Origin: Blasia pusilla
Taxonomy: Eukaryota > Marchantiophyta > Marchantiopsida > Blasiales
Direction: 5' to 3'
Length of the DNA: 64,000 bases
Assembly: GCA_050084515.1 (NCBI GenBank)
Contig: CM114272.1
Location: 26,102,001-26,166,000, forward strand
Every line of letters starts with the position of its first letter. Positions within the stretch are counted from its first letter, which is position 1. The notes below the pieces were generated by a model, which worked only from the letters and a program-made list of their open reading frames with translations, did not search any database and was not told the DNA's origin. Positions 1-12,500 of the stretch are shown one piece after another. The position numbers and the translations under genes are program-made.

Positions 1-663
1 ACGGCCAACAATCTGCCCATCCTTGACAATCACACAGCCCACCATCGGATTGGGCGATGTGTGGCCAAGTGCCTTCCTGGCGAGCTCGACAGCCATCCGC
101 ATGAACTCTGCATCTTGTGAAGTAGCTCCCTCGGGCAAAACGGTGGAGTTTTGGGTGGATTTTGAAGAGTAGCATCGGAACACAACAACTTTTTGTGGAC
201 TAGCTCTAACTCCCAGAAGAGCACTTCTCTCGTGATAATGCCGTAGCCTCCAACAACCACCACCACTGCTCTCTTGGTTGCGAGCAGGCAAGCTGCCTTG
301 TGAAGCGACCAGGAAACCGAGGCCTCCCTGATGCCTCTCCTGCTGATCATGGAGTCCAGAACAGCAGGAAGAACCTGAGCTTGAGAAAACTGACAGAAAT
401 TGCGGCTTGCAATTTCTTACCTTACGCTGCAAATCCACTGGTAAGTACCTCAAACGGTGATGTCCAAATCCCACCCAACTCCTTTCTTGAAAAGGAGGGT
501 TTGGTGCAGCATCCACAATTTGAGGTCGTTGCGTGTCGCAGTCTCTGTGTGCTGCTCGTTGCCTGGAATGGGGAGCAGTAAAGCTTCTCATGGGAGCGGC
601 GGCAGAAATACCACAGGATGGAGGCAACGAAGCGCAGCAACACGAGGACAACATTGTTGCCAT
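1..663 (-). CDS. PYRD: Plastid riboflavin biosynthesis pyrimidine deaminase (PYRD / RibD N-terminal domain), 5' part only
   Basis: An open frame starts at ATG 663-661 and stays open to the window edge (221 codons), so only the N-terminal part is present. Residues from about 184 match the start of the RibD/PYRD deaminase domain: DAEFMRMAVELARKALG, then TSPNPMVGCVIVKDG. Family knowledge: this zinc deaminase removes the amino group from the diamino-pyrimidinone ribosyl phosphate intermediate of riboflavin synthesis, in plastids in plants. The first roughly 180 residues are rich in Ser, Cys, Arg and Gly and poor in acidic residues, as in a plastid transit peptide, though long for one. The zinc-binding His and Cys motifs lie beyond the left edge and cannot be checked. 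The start is the first ATG of the open frame (MATMLSS). An intron inside the transit region cannot be ruled out. Confidence 0.85.
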   Translation of the reverse strand, partial: MATMLSSCCCASLPPSCGISAAAPMRSFTAPHSRQRAAHRDCDTQRPQIVDAAPNPPFQERSWVGFGHHRLRYLPVDLQRKVRNCKPQFLSVFSSSGSSCCSGLHDQQERHQGGLGFLVASQGSLPARNQESSGGGCWRLRHYHERSALLGVRASPQKVVVFRCYSSKSTQNSTVLPEGATSQDAEFMRMAVELARKALGHTSPNPMVGCVIVKDGQIVGR

Positions 664-2035
664 GGAGACCTGCAGGCGAAATCTCGAGAGCTCGGACCCG
701 AATTTCTCAAAGGCTCATCAGCCTCTCAAACACGCACACCATCTTCCCGTGTCAATCCTTCCAGTGCAGCTGTTGTTGCAGGATCAATCGCACCGGGCAA
801 TTACATGGGTTCCTCCCGGAAATTCTCAACGCTCATCCAGTGGAACAGCTCACGAACTCCAATCCCATTTCTTGCAACGGATTCCACCATCCTCAGTAAT
901 CGCTCCAACTCACGGTCCTGCTCCTCGCACTTCCAGTCCCACGTTCGCCCTTTCCTCCCCATCGGTACTTCCGTATGCCAGTCGTAGGCTTTCCTCTGGA
1001 CGGCCAGTTTGCTTCCGGTTGTGTGGAGCCCATTTGTGGAATCCTTCCACTTAGGAGAAGTGAATCTTGTGAAAGGAGATGAGAGGGATTGGTCAGTTGT
1101 GGGTTGTGAAAAGAGGAAAGGAAGGATTGGCTTACGAGAAGAAGAGAGGGGGAAGGAATGTGAATGGTCTGCTACCAATTGTGGAAGGAAACTTTCACAA
1201 GATCTGGCGAGTAAGGATCGTGGAAGGAGACGAGAGGTATTGACGAACTACGCACTGCCGCCTCTGGCAGCTCCCTAAACTGTTGTGGGGTTGTTGATAG
1301 GGAATAATTGTGGATAGCCCGGTTTTGCAACTCTTCGTGTACGTTGATATTGCAGTTCTTTTGAGGTCTTCGTCTCAAGTTCCGTTACCTCATGCTCCTC
1401 ATCATGAGATTCTAACGTCTCTGCGAGAATTCCTGGCGATTACCGACTGTCATGGAGCCACTTCTCATGATTGCCTCGAGTGGACTGAGAACACGCACGA
1501 ATGTTTGCACTGAAGATTTCCCGATACACAAGAGCTCTTGTACTTCGAGGGTTGCGAATGACTGCATTTCTTCCTGCATGTCCAAATAAAATGGCGGCCA
1601 AAGAAGCGTTGAAGTCATCTCGACAGATGGTCCTCAGGTGAAGCGGGCATGTGAGACAAGACAAAAAGTAGTAGTATGTAGAGCCCAGACGCCAAGTCCT
1701 GACGTGGAGGACATCAAATTTGGTATTTTCTCTCAAGAGTTATGTACAAGAGATTTCCCTAACTCGTCTGTGGCTCTGTATTATGAACACGTAATAAAGT
1801 ACACTCTGATCAGATTGTGTATACGTTGTCTCATTTCATCTACTCGTTTTATGTTCCCTTTCCCTCCCAACTTCGGGAGTGGGATGAAAATCGTGACTTT
1901 GGTGGCTGTTGAAATTGCAGGTTGAAGGCCACACAGCTCCAGCCTCTGAGACAAAGATACAGACCTGTTCAACACACTGTCATTTCTGACATCTGCCTTC
2001 GATTTTACAACTGAACTGGAGAACAATTCAGATTA
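664..2035. other. Intergenic region between the PYRD start and the CPBP protease stop
   Basis: Both flanking genes read leftward, so this stretch should hold the PYRD promoter and 5' UTR and the 3' UTR of the protease. One 125-codon open frame lies at 801-1178 on the minus strand, with a charged stretch (WDWKCEEQDRELERLL). I recognise no family in it and see no splice partner. It could be an upstream ORF or chance. No repeats or RNA genes recognised. Confidence 0.4.
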
Positions 2036-5000
2036 TTACAGCTTATCCAGATTTAGCACGTCAGAGTTCTCCTCTTCTTTTGGCTGCGTAACCTGGCTGA
2101 CTCTCTGTCGAAGTTTATCTCGGTTGTCATTAATTCGCCGCAAACCATTGCCCACCACCACAAGAGAATACAGAGTGTGTGTGATCATGGGTCCAAATAT
2201 GTTACCTGTCTGCTCACATTGCAAAAGACGAGCCAATTAGTGCCACTTCAAGACCACCATATATTACCATGTCAGTGCGGCTAGCTCTACAGCAACGTGG
2301 CTTCCAACAGCTTCGAAGTATGATCAAGTTAATATCGTGCTTTTCCAGAGCACAGCAGTCCACATCATCATTTGGGTTACTACCCACAAGAACGGCAGGA
2401 CAAGCAGGCAAAATAATCAACACCAACTTCTAGAGAAACTAGATATGTCAAGAAGTAGACACTAGGGTTGTTACCTGCACCCATTCAAAACCAAGGTACA
2501 GAGCCAAAAGTGCTTCCATTAGAGGAGAGTAGATTTTCTTCAATTGTCTTCGTTCATACCAGGCTGCACACAGATTACAGTAACATCTGTTGACAATGTG
2601 CACATATGTAACAGACATGTCCAGAACCAAAAGCATCCTTTAACAAAGTGACATCAACAACCTTTCTAATTCCATTTTGATACGTCATGCCAATACGACT
2701 TTCAAAGGACACTCGACAAACAACCCTCCTAGTGCAGGCCATGTGAATGCCGTACCTGAAATCCTCTTCTTGATATCCCCTCGGTTATTACGACTATATT
2801 TACTACCAGAAACTGGAGCAATGACATATTTAGGATCTGTAGAAAGTAAAAGATGGTCAGAGAGAGTCATGACGAGTTCCACTAATCCATAATCAAGGAC
2901 TAAGCAAGATGTGGCCAAATCTGAGGAAAATGACACTTCAAATCTGCATCTCACCTTTAGGTGACGATATGACGAAGTACATAGAGCCAGTGAGAGATGC
3001 AGTAAGAACAGCTGCAAAAACTTGTGCGAATGGAGTAAAAAAGGGAATGGTGCTTGTCTGCAAACGTATGACACAGGAAGCCATCAGTCATGCAAACTCT
3101 TGAGAGCCCTATTGAAGCAAGCCAGTGAAAAAGCTACACATCTTTCCGAAGCTCTGGAGTCCATCAAACCATCACCACAGAAAACACATAATTTTTGGAG
3201 GACATGATTAGAACCCTTACACCAGTTACTGACATCTGTACTGAACAAGAGCACTCACTGAAATCTACAGATGAAAATTTGGAGAGGAGTCCTTTACCAA
3301 GGACGAGATTCCAATTACGGTGTCATTCACTTCTTTGGCCGTGTATTGCAAAGCATGGGCAAGTCCTCCCTGGCAAAACAACATGTTCAACAGATGAGCA
3401 GGCCACGCGTCACCACATATGTTTTGACCACGCACTAGAAATTACTCTGCATTTTTGGGTAAAGAATTTTGACGTCAGACCTGAATTGCCACTCTGAAGA
3501 ACAACTCCTCAGAAAGAGCTCCAGCAGCAACAACGAAGACAAACTGCATCAGGGTCAAAGGCATCCACTCTTGTAATCAATACATGAGCACAGGGTGAGA
3601 GGTGAGGGTGGGGGACACAATTAAAAGTCGTCTCAGATATCCTCGGGTCACATCTTGGGTCAGTTTACCCTCTCCAAAACAAGTTTAGAAGAGTGAAAAA
3701 GTGTGCTTCCAGCTCTACAATCCAGAGCGGCCCAAACGTAGAATTCCATAAAATCTCCAAGTTGCCACTCTATGATCAGTGTGTATATGTGTAGAGAGAC
3801 TCGAAGTGATTACATAGGATAATGATGGAGCCATACATCAGACAAAGGTAAACTAAGGTGATTGCAGCAATATGATCGAGTTGAAACTTGCATCATCACA
3901 AATTTGACAATTACCTGCAAGGGATTCATTCCTACAAAAAAATCTATTAGCTCCTCATCCTCCACATCACGGATGGCTCTGGCAGGCGGGCAGACCTTCA
4001 CTACCTCGTCCTGCAGACGTCCAGGGCAAGAGAAAAGAAATCATCAGACGCAGCTATAGATGAAGCTATTCTTCAATCGAGAGATGTAGCACGAGAAACA
4101 GAATATGTAGTCCTTCCAGTCTTAACAACTTCAAAGTAAACCAAGGGGCTTAGCTCCAAAACATCGATCTGAAACAACTGCAATTAGGACAGAAATACAG
4201 GTTAGTTGGCATTCAGTCTTTTACCTCGAGGATAAAAAGGAGAGCCATCATCGGAGGTACAGCGTAACCCAAACCTTGAACAAAAGTCTCAATGGATAGT
4301 TTGAATCCACCTGAACAATCCACACCGGTGAACACACATAGGGCACTTCCCGCAAACGCTAGGCCTCCGTACATGGCTGTACATATAGTACCACATACAA
4401 GATCACAAGTTAGGCGTCTACAAGGAGTAAAGGTGCAAGCTTTCGCCGACTCTACAGCAATGTTTTGAGGTGCTTCCGTTCTTTGACAAGACGGTGACCG
4501 CGTCGCAAGGCCTGGGTCCGACCCGTTTGAGCCCATCCCTGAGACAACTTACGGAAATCCGACTCTTTGCAATCGTGCAACGAAAAGGAATATGGGCTTG
4601 AATTACTAGCGATGTAGAAGACAAGGGATCTCCGGCGTACCCATGGCGTAAACGACTCTCAGAATCATGTTGATCTGCTCCCAGCTGGCTTCGGACTCAC
4701 TTCCTGGGCTGCTCAGATACTGATTGGTATTCCAAGTACCCTAAGGAGATAGAAAAAAAATTGGTCAGAACCCAACCCTAACGCACAAGCTCTCCGATTA
4801 CGATAATGGCTCAGACAGGCTTCGGATCAGACCGAAAAAGGTTAGCAAGTCGAAAACGTGTCTGAATTCCACAAGGCCTATGAAACATCACCAATCAGAA
4901 GTGCATCGTGTCCAAGTTCCTACCCGTAGAGAGGACAAAATCTCATCTCAATTTTACCGAACGCAATAAATTCCTCACCTTGTTCAACAACATGTCACCT

Positions 5001-5620
5001 GCATCGCTGAAATCCGGACTAGCTAAGGCCTTCTCCCGTTCATCCGGACTGGCCATGGCCCTCGTAGATCTCCACTGCCCCTCGCCACTGAATCCGTTTC
5101 GCTCTTTGCCACTGCTGCTACCCGAACTCGGAGGTGGACCTGAACTTCTATGAACTCTCAAGTAAGGCGAAAATTTTCCTGCGAGACTAGGTGGATACAA
5201 CATTCTATCTCGGCATCCTTCCCAGTCTCGGCAAACCAAGGCACTCTGAGACCTACTGACGAGTGGTGGAATTGGGATGCTGTTGCTGCATCGGGAACCG
5301 TCACTTCCTGCAGGCGCCGCAGCTCCTTTGCAGAATCTGGAGAACGGCAACTCGCCGCTCGAGGACGAAACGGAGGCAACTGATTCATAAGACAATCCGC
5401 ATCGAGATGCCATAGACGAACCCTGAGCCCCCAAAATCCTGCAAGATGGGGCTTCTGGGGATTCCCCAGCTACAAAACTACGCTTGGACGCTTTCTCGGA
5501 CTCTCGATCAATTACCAACGAGCATGCCGATCCATGACCGAAAATGGATTTGCCAGAAGGGTTACAAGGTCGCCCGATGGAACCCCGGGCAGCACCTCCC
5601 AGCATCCCAGCGGAGCTCAT
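2036..5620 (-). CDS. Chloroplast-type CPBP (CAAX amino-terminal protease, Abi) family membrane protein, 11 exons
   Basis: Exons (-): 4979-5620, 4641-4740, 4225-4376, 3915-4010, 3481-3567, 3298-3369, 3221-3235, 2955-3057, 2756-2836, 2475-2563, 2036-2209. They sum to 1611 nt, 536 residues plus stop; phase is kept and introns have GT-AG ends. Key blocks: DEVVKVCPPARAIRDVEDEE, the glutamate motif SEELFFR (EExxxR), the membrane block TPFAQVFAAVLTASLTGS, AAWYERRQLKKIYSP, and THTLYS carrying the conserved His. These match plant plastid CPBP proteins, integral membrane proteins with a proposed intramembrane glutamic-protease site. The first exon (214 residues) is Ser/Arg/Gly-rich, low in acidic residues early on, and looks like a transit peptide plus linker. 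The start is ATG 5620-5618 (MSSAGML); an upstream in-frame TTG is not preferred. Substrate unknown. Confidence 0.85.
3221..3235 (-). CDS. 15-nt microexon of the CPBP protease gene
   Basis: The exon encodes MSVTG, framed by an AG acceptor (TTCAGTACAG) and a GTAAGG donor. It joins ISSL to TSTIPFFTPFAQ in phase. Plant homologues have a Met-x-x-Leu-Thr-Gly stretch just before the PF.PFAQ membrane block, which supports inclusion. Skipping it would keep the frame and remove five residues. Confidence 0.7.
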
Positions 5621-6229
5621 TTTCGCTGGACAACGAGACCTCCACAATTCAAATTATATCATTCTCCACTCCTCCAGGTGCTTCTCCCAAAGGTGGCTCC
5701 GCGTCCACTGGATCAGTCCTCTTCGACCGCTCCTAGAATCGGCAGCCAATTACTCCGTCAACAACTCGAGGATTCTCCAGCGAGCGAGCGAGCAACAGCA
5801 CAGAGGCCAAAAACCCCCCGAACCGACCATAGAACCCGGCAGCAACCCCGTAAACTCCCTCCACCCGCCTGCACACCGAGACCTACTCACAGCCTCGCAA
5901 TTGTCGTCGCAAGCGCACGCAGCGCTCCGAATCCCCTCCGCCAACTTCCAATTACACACAGCAAACAATAGAAATGTCGGCGAATTGCAATTGGCGATCA
6001 CCGCACCCTCCAGTCCGATGCCGACCCTTCCGCAGCCTTCCTGCCCGCCAGCCGCTTCACCATCAGCGGCAGCGCCTCTAGCGATGCAGCGCGAGACACT
6101 TCCCACAACCCGAAGAGCATCGCTCGCGCCTCAAATCCTCCCCTCCCTTCCTCCCTGTGCGCAGATCAGAATGAGAATCCTCTGCTCAGCGCAACGCAGC
6201 GCACGGATGTCTATCCTTCATGTGTCTGT

Positions 6230-6256
6230 CTTTCTTTCTCTCTCTCTCTCTCTTTC
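6230..6256. repeat. CT microsatellite
   Basis: A run of CT dinucleotides with a few TTTC interruptions. Such tracts are common in plant 5' regions; here it sits about 600 bp upstream of the protease start codon. Confidence 0.85.
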
Positions 6257-6280
6257 GTTTCGCAGTCCCCCAAGGAGAGT

Positions 6281-6439
6281 ACAGCGACCCTTCAATAGAA
6301 GGGTCCCGCGTGTTCCTTTCGGATCACGCGCGGGAGTTGGCCATTGGTGGCGCGGATCGTCCTTTTGTTTCGTTGTTCGTTTACTTGTCCACTGTCGACC
6401 CTCTACGTTTTAGGACCTACAACCTGAACGTAGAGGGTC
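6281..6439. repeat. Two short perfect inverted repeats
   Basis: GACCCTTC and GAAGGGTC pair around AATA near 6283-6302. GACCCTCTACGTT (6397-6409) pairs exactly with AACGTAGAGGGTC (6427-6439) around a 17-nt loop. Function unknown. Confidence 0.6.
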
Positions 6440-6532
6440 TGCACTGCACTGACTGAACTTGGGGCTTCTTATTATCCCTTTCCTCTAGTTAAACGTCATG
6501 GCTAGTTTAACTTAACTACGTGGCATGCACGA

Positions 6533-6700
6533 GAACCAGTATGCGGCCATTTCCTTTGAAACGGGTAGGGGCCGTAACCAGTCCGCGGCCCTTTCCTTTC
6601 AGACGGGTAGAGGGGGAGAAGAAAGGAATGAGACGGGTAGGGGCCGTAACCAGTCTGCGACCCTTTCCTTTGAGACGGGTAAGGGGGAGAAAAACATAAT
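6533..6700. repeat. Short tandem repeat, period about 72 bp, 2.2 copies
   Basis: ACGGGTAGGGGCCGTAACCA occurs at 6561 and again at about 6633, followed each time by GTC.GCG.CCCTTTCCTTT and then ACGGGTA with a G-rich end. A shortened copy precedes at 6533. The repeat marks the change from GC-rich to AT-rich sequence. Confidence 0.75.
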
Positions 6701-6710
6701 TAATAGATAG

Positions 6711-9001
6711 GTGTAGAGCACACGTGATAAGCTACATGGAAAAAATAGTACAAACTTGTAGGGCCGCGGTGACTTCTTTTAGTAATATAAATCTATTTTC
6801 ATTTCGAAATTAAAAAATATCATATCAATTTTTTTCCCTATCTATTTCTTTTTTCTTTTTTATATCATGTATCCATCCATTTGTGTAAACTTTTGCTCGT
6901 AAGATGCATCGGGTGAGATGATTGTGAAATGAAAAATTCATATTATTAGACACATAATGAATAAAGTTTAATTTTTAAAAAATCAAAATAATAATAATTT
7001 AATTTCGCTCAACACAATTTTTATAAATTTTATTAGTTTTGAACAAATAATTTTTCCCTTTTCCAATTCTTGTCTCTCAATAAATAAAAGAAAATCACTT
7101 ATTTTGATGATTTTTTTCTCAAAAGAGGGATTAAATTTTCCCCCAATCTAACTGGAAAGTTTAAAATAAAATATAAATAATATGTGTTCCCTTATTTTGA
7201 AGAATAATTCTTGTCCCATTAGTGTCCTATTATCCTTTTCGATTTTTTTCCCAAAAAGGTAATTTCACTCAAAACTAAACTTTAAATCTTGTTCGCATCA
7301 AACTTGAAAAAGTAATTTGAAATTTTCAAATGAGGAAAGATAAAAAAAAATGAAAAAGACTCTAAATATTTCATCGGGGAAAATATTTGAATTTGAGTTG
7401 ATTATAAATAAATATTTATTGTGAAAACCCTTCCTGTTCTTGTTTTCTGCTTAGTATAGGATAAAAAAAAAATTTAATCATCAATTCATTGACAAATTTG
7501 ATAGGGGTCTTCAAAGTTTCTCAATTAGTAAAAAAAATCACTCATTTCGATCCAAAGTTTGTCTCAAAATATTCTTAAAAAATCCCTCACAATTAAAGCT
7601 TGAAAAGGAAATTAAATGACATATTTCTAAAGTAATATGTAATTTCCCTTCCAAAATTAACTTGCAATTAAATTTTTTAATTTTTTCCCTAAATTTTGAA
7701 GTAATAAATTTAATTTCTAAAATGAAAAAATTAACTGATAATGAAAAAGAGATTAAAATTTTGATTTTATCTTTAACAATTTGAATTATTATTTAAAAAT
7801 TTCTTTTCTATTCAAATCTTAGCTTAGTATAAGGAAAATTAAACAAATAATTGGATATCTGATAGGCTTCCCTGGGATCTTCTTAGCAAAGGGCTAACGC
7901 CCTTTACAGTATGATGTGTTATAATTACTTCCTCCTCTTGCTGGTGCAAATCTTAAAGGACTCCCTAAATAATTCCATTTTTCAATTAAAATTTAAATAA
8001 CTCCACTCATCCATATAATTTTAAGTAATATTTATTCCTCCCCATGCACTCCTTTGTAAATTTAATCATTGATTAATCTTAATTAACATTTAATGAAGTC
8101 ATTTTCCCTTTCCAAAATATAAAATGTGATGAAGGGATAAAATTTTAGACTTGTTGCTATATTTCCATGAAATCGTAAATAATACCTGCCTCCCTCCATT
8201 CCTCCCACCAAAATAGCACATATTAATTAAATCATTAATTAATTTTAATTGATGAAATCATTTCCCTCTCCCATTCATTTTTCCTTCCAAAAATATCAAA
8301 TATGAATTTAGGAACAATATTACAAGGCACAATAGAGGTGATCCCTCCATTTGACCATGGATGCTTCCTGATTTTATTTGCATTATCATCCCCTCTCGAG
8401 TCATAGGACTCGTCGAGATATCATCATAGAGATAGCATGGTTCTTTCGAGATTTTTTTCCCCACCCAAGGATATTCCATACGATCCCCTATGCCATTCGA
8501 GATGACCTATGCCATGATTTTCTCCCCCCTCCACTTCCCTTGCCCCCTTAGAATTGCACTTAATCCCATGAATGTACTCTAGATCCCTAATCAACTACTT
8601 CTCTTTCCACTTTGGTATCTCTACTATGCTTGGATGGGAAGGCCATTGGGAGGTTTTAGCCTGATTGAGAAGGTTTTATGGAGGTGATAGGGAGTCATCT
8701 TAGAGCAGGTTTCAAGCATGTATCAAAGATAGCACATCACTTCATCTCCTGGTGGATGCTTTTGTGGCAACTAGGTTGTGACATTGAAGGACACTAGGAT
8801 ATGGTTGCAAGTACTCCCAGTGGTTCTTGTCAAGAATATCCCTTTTCTCAGGCTTTTTTTTGCATTGGCTCATTATTGGGAAGTTCTCTCTATGATGGAG
8901 GCATTTCCTAGTTATTTTCCCTATCTTTTCCCTGAGGGAGAGTAGATAGTGTGCCTTGGTAGGGAGGCTACATGCGTAGTTAGCTGTGGAGAGGCCACAA
9001 G
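6711..9001. other. AT-rich non-coding spacer
   Basis: Strongly AT-rich sequence full of stops in all frames. A small hairpin-like stretch (AAAGGGCTAACGCCCTTT) lies near 7890. No gene, RNA gene or recognisable element seen. Confidence 0.6.
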
Positions 9002-9522
9002 TGAGTCATGCACATACACATCACTACACAAACGACATCACTAGTCATATCTACATACCACGAGATACCGATCTTCCTAATACACGGGTCAATCCACTCA
9101 TAAACGAAATATACTCACACATATAGATTGAGATCACACAACAAAATCAGAGTGAAAATGGCTCACACGGTCTAAAACTCCACTCATGAATCTACATCTA
9201 CACATTTACATCTACCCTTTGCTATGAGGAAATCCGGCCGCTAACACCCTAGTTCCTACATGCGTAAGCAAGAGAGGTGCTCCTAGCACCCAACATGCAA
9301 GAGATGGCTTGGGAAAGCCATCTCTCCCTCTCTAATAGCCCAAAATAGCCATCCCACTAGTAACTTGCGTGCATAGATTTTTGTCAATTCGGTCAACGGG
9401 ACACCATACTTACTAAGACTAAAATAGGGAAATCGTCATAAATGATGTTTCCAAATAGCCCGCTAACCCTCTATATCATCGGCATGGTAGAACTCTACAT
9501 ATCAGCTAACTAAAATGTGACA
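9002..9522 (-). mobile_element. Solo LTR of the DNMT-carrying retrotransposon family (element-A type, diverged)
   Basis: In minus orientation it starts TGTCACAT and ends GCATGACTCA. Inside it follows the element-A LTR in order: an AAGCCATCTCT..CATG..TTGGG block, GAGCACCTCTCTTG, GACTAGGG-like and GGATT..C.T block, GGAGTTTTAGACCG, TTGTGTGATCTC, and the GATCGG..GTAGATATGAC tail. No internal retroelement sequence adjoins, so it is a solo LTR or old fragment. No clear target-site duplication seen. Confidence 0.7.
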
Positions 9523-12500
9523 TCTTCGAGATGTCTTTGGATTTCTTTGTTTTGATTCTCTTGGTGCATATCTAGCATAAGGTCTATTTGGAGTTGAGAG
9601 GATATCATACCATGTCTTTTTAACAAGAGCAACTTCCACGTGTAGAGATAGTAACACTTCCCCACGTGGGATTCCGCATCCAAATGGATCTATACATGAC
9701 ATGGGAGGCTAATCTGGTGGAAGTTTTTGTCATTTTTATAGATCCTTTGCGAGAATCAACTAAGGTATATATGGTTGCAAAAGAGAGATTGCTATCATGA
9801 GCAACAACAATGGCAAAGAAGAAGATCGAGTCAACTTTTTAGTCTTCTTCACGAAGAAAATTACTTTGTCCCTTTAGCTATTGGGATGTATGAGGCTATA
9901 CGCATAATTTTGTATGCTTTCCTTACTTAGTTTTCCCTTCTTATCCACTTGAGAAATGAGTTTTCTTTAGCTATGGAAATTTACATTTTCAAAAATGGGT
10001 TATCATTGCTCTCCGATGTGCTTTGGCTATGAAAGACATGTGATGCCACTACAAGAGGTCCTCTTGGGAAGGAGGTTCAAAGTATTGCACTTTTTTTTCC
10101 AAAATTATTATTGCTTAACTATCTATAAAAGGTAATCAGGAAACAAAAAGAGTAAATTAATCCCAAAGAACAAATTGGAATTAGCCAAATCTCTTGTGAA
10201 AAGCATTTTACAGATACAAAAAATGAATCCAAACTGAGCAAAAGAAGAGTAGTAAACAACTACACTAACTTTATGAGTGTAGAAATCCACTAGTTTGTGA
10301 ATCTCTTACAAATGCAAAAAGCCACTAATTAACTAGACCCGTTGTTATGCACTTTCTTTGTCAATTTTTTTAAATTAATTTTTGAGTGAGTTGTGGGTCA
10401 ATATTTTTTTTAAAAATTGTGACTACTTAGACTCACCAACACCACAAATGACTTGCAAAGGTTTAAAAAATTGAGAATTTTTCATCAGCACCTTGATAAC
10501 CTTTTGCAACTGAACTACAAATGTAAGAAAATGGAGCTTTGAAGCCACATTGGAATCATGATTTGTGAGTCCAATTCTCATGTTTGAAAGTTCAAAACTT
10601 GTAATGTTGCGAATCAAGTGCAACTATACTACAACTATAATATGGCTAAGTTCTGGCTCGTGCAACTCACAAACAAGCTATAATTGTAGCAGTGTTTCTA
10701 GAGGAAATCATTTCTTGAAAAGAGCACAACTCATCCTGAGATTATTGAAGCATGCTCGTATTTCCTTATATTTGATATGTGGAGCGCATGAAAATTTTAT
10801 GCCCCTATCTACTGCAAATTTCAGATATCCAACACCTGGATTTTGGGCATCTCATACTAATCCTATATTTTACTGATAAGATTGAAGGGCAACATTATTG
10901 AACCTTAGCATATGCAAAGGTTGAAGGGGATTGCTTTGCTTGAGGTTATAACTCCAATGGACAAGAAAAGGTATATGATGTTTGCTCCTCACAAGGATAT
11001 CAAAGAGAGATACGAGGGAGATAGTAAAAATTGATGTAAGCACTCTAACATATCATAAGCTACGAATAACAAGACCAAGTTGCCTATTTTTTGGTCACAC
11101 AAAAATCACCATTGGAGGGACTCACAGAAATCACAAGATATAATACTCTTAGCTTGGGTAAGAGTGGCTCTAATCGGAACAATTTTAAAATAACCAACCA
11201 ATAAAAAAAAACATTAAAATTTGACTTTTCCAAAATTTAATGGCTTAATATGTCAATCACTTGGAAGCAAGCAACGATATTTTCTATAAGTAAGGATATA
11301 TGGACTCACACAACAATTGAAAATCACTTGTAAGATGGATTTACAAAATAGCTAATGGTTTATAAATTCCGTGTGAGTTTTTCTACTACCTAAAAATCCC
11401 CAAAAAAGTTTTCAGAAAATACTCACTAACAAAGCACTTACGAAAATTCTACATGGATGATTGGATGCAATACATTCTCAAGGGCCACATGATTATGCAC
11501 TTGTAAATGTCCAAACCAACATAATAACCCCATTCCCCTATCAAAACCCCTTACCTTTCACTTTCTTCCAAAGTTTTCAAAACTTCTCACTTTTATGCTA
11601 TTTTCCTTTCAAATCTACCATAAGGCAAAATTATGCAATTTCTTTTTTCAATAGACTGTTCCTTTCTAGCAATACTTGGAGGATAGCATTATGAACATCA
11701 ATCAAAAGTAATTGAGACCTATGTGCAAAAATATTGAAAAGAGTTCTTTATAAGCCAAAAATAGAATTATTAGATTGATAATGAATGGAATGAAAAATAT
11801 TGAAAATATGTCTTTTGTATATATATATATATATATATATATAAGGTGTTCAAATATTTGTAACATAAAAAAATTGATATGTATTGCAAATTGTTTTAAA
11901 TATTTTCTCCTAGTTTGAAATCCACGTGCTTTATCTTAAAATATTTAAATTCTATGGACATATGCACATATGTTCTCAACAAATAGAATTTTTACTTGAA
12001 ATAGTAAATCACATTAAGAATAAAAACTATAAGATAATATAATCTATGAATCAGTAATTTTAAAAATAATTCATAGGAATCCAAACCATATAATATATAT
12101 ATTTTATGATCAACTACCATATCCCAAAATACCCTATCCCAAAATTTGAGGTTTATCCTACGGTGGAGCATGTAAGATCAACTCTAATACTTTCTGGATA
12201 ATGGGTGATATACCTTATCTCTACCCTTTCATCTAGGAGCCTTCCATATCTTCAAGATCCTAGAAAAAAAAAATCCAAAATCGTGAAAATTTTGTGATGC
12301 ATGCATGCATATATTGAGAGCATGTGGAAAGGTTTTTAAAGGAAATGAAAATAATTAAAGAAATACTCCAAATTGACACATTTTCATTTCTCCTTGATTT
12401 TTTAAATAAGTTGAACTTTTAAAAATTTTATTCATATTCTCACCTACCATATAAAAAAATTAGGCTCATTGAAATATCTAGAATGTATTTTCAATTGTAA

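Larger units (their letters stand above)
5621..6520 (-). promoter_or_regulatory. GC-rich upstream region of the CPBP protease (5' UTR and promoter zone)
   Basis: The region directly upstream of the protease start is clearly richer in C and G than the AT-rich sequence beyond 6.7 kb. A long open frame on the plus strand (5544-6413) overlaps exon 1 antisense and has no recognisable domain, so I treat it as a composition effect. A CT microsatellite and two short perfect inverted repeats lie in the distal part. No core promoter element can be assigned safely. Confidence 0.4.

Noticed and set aside
801-1178. 125-codon minus-strand open frame as a gene
   Set aside because: Uses a weak start, no family recognised and no splice partners; kept only as a remark in the intergenic entry.
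4130-4175. Possible CPBP exon reading IDVLELSPL
   Set aside because: Exons 4225-4376 and 3915-4010 join in phase to FILEDEVVK as in homologues.
5544-6413. 289-codon plus-strand open frame
   Set aside because: Its start lies antisense to exon 1 of the CPBP protease and the rest is GC-rich upstream sequence; no domain, low-complexity composition.
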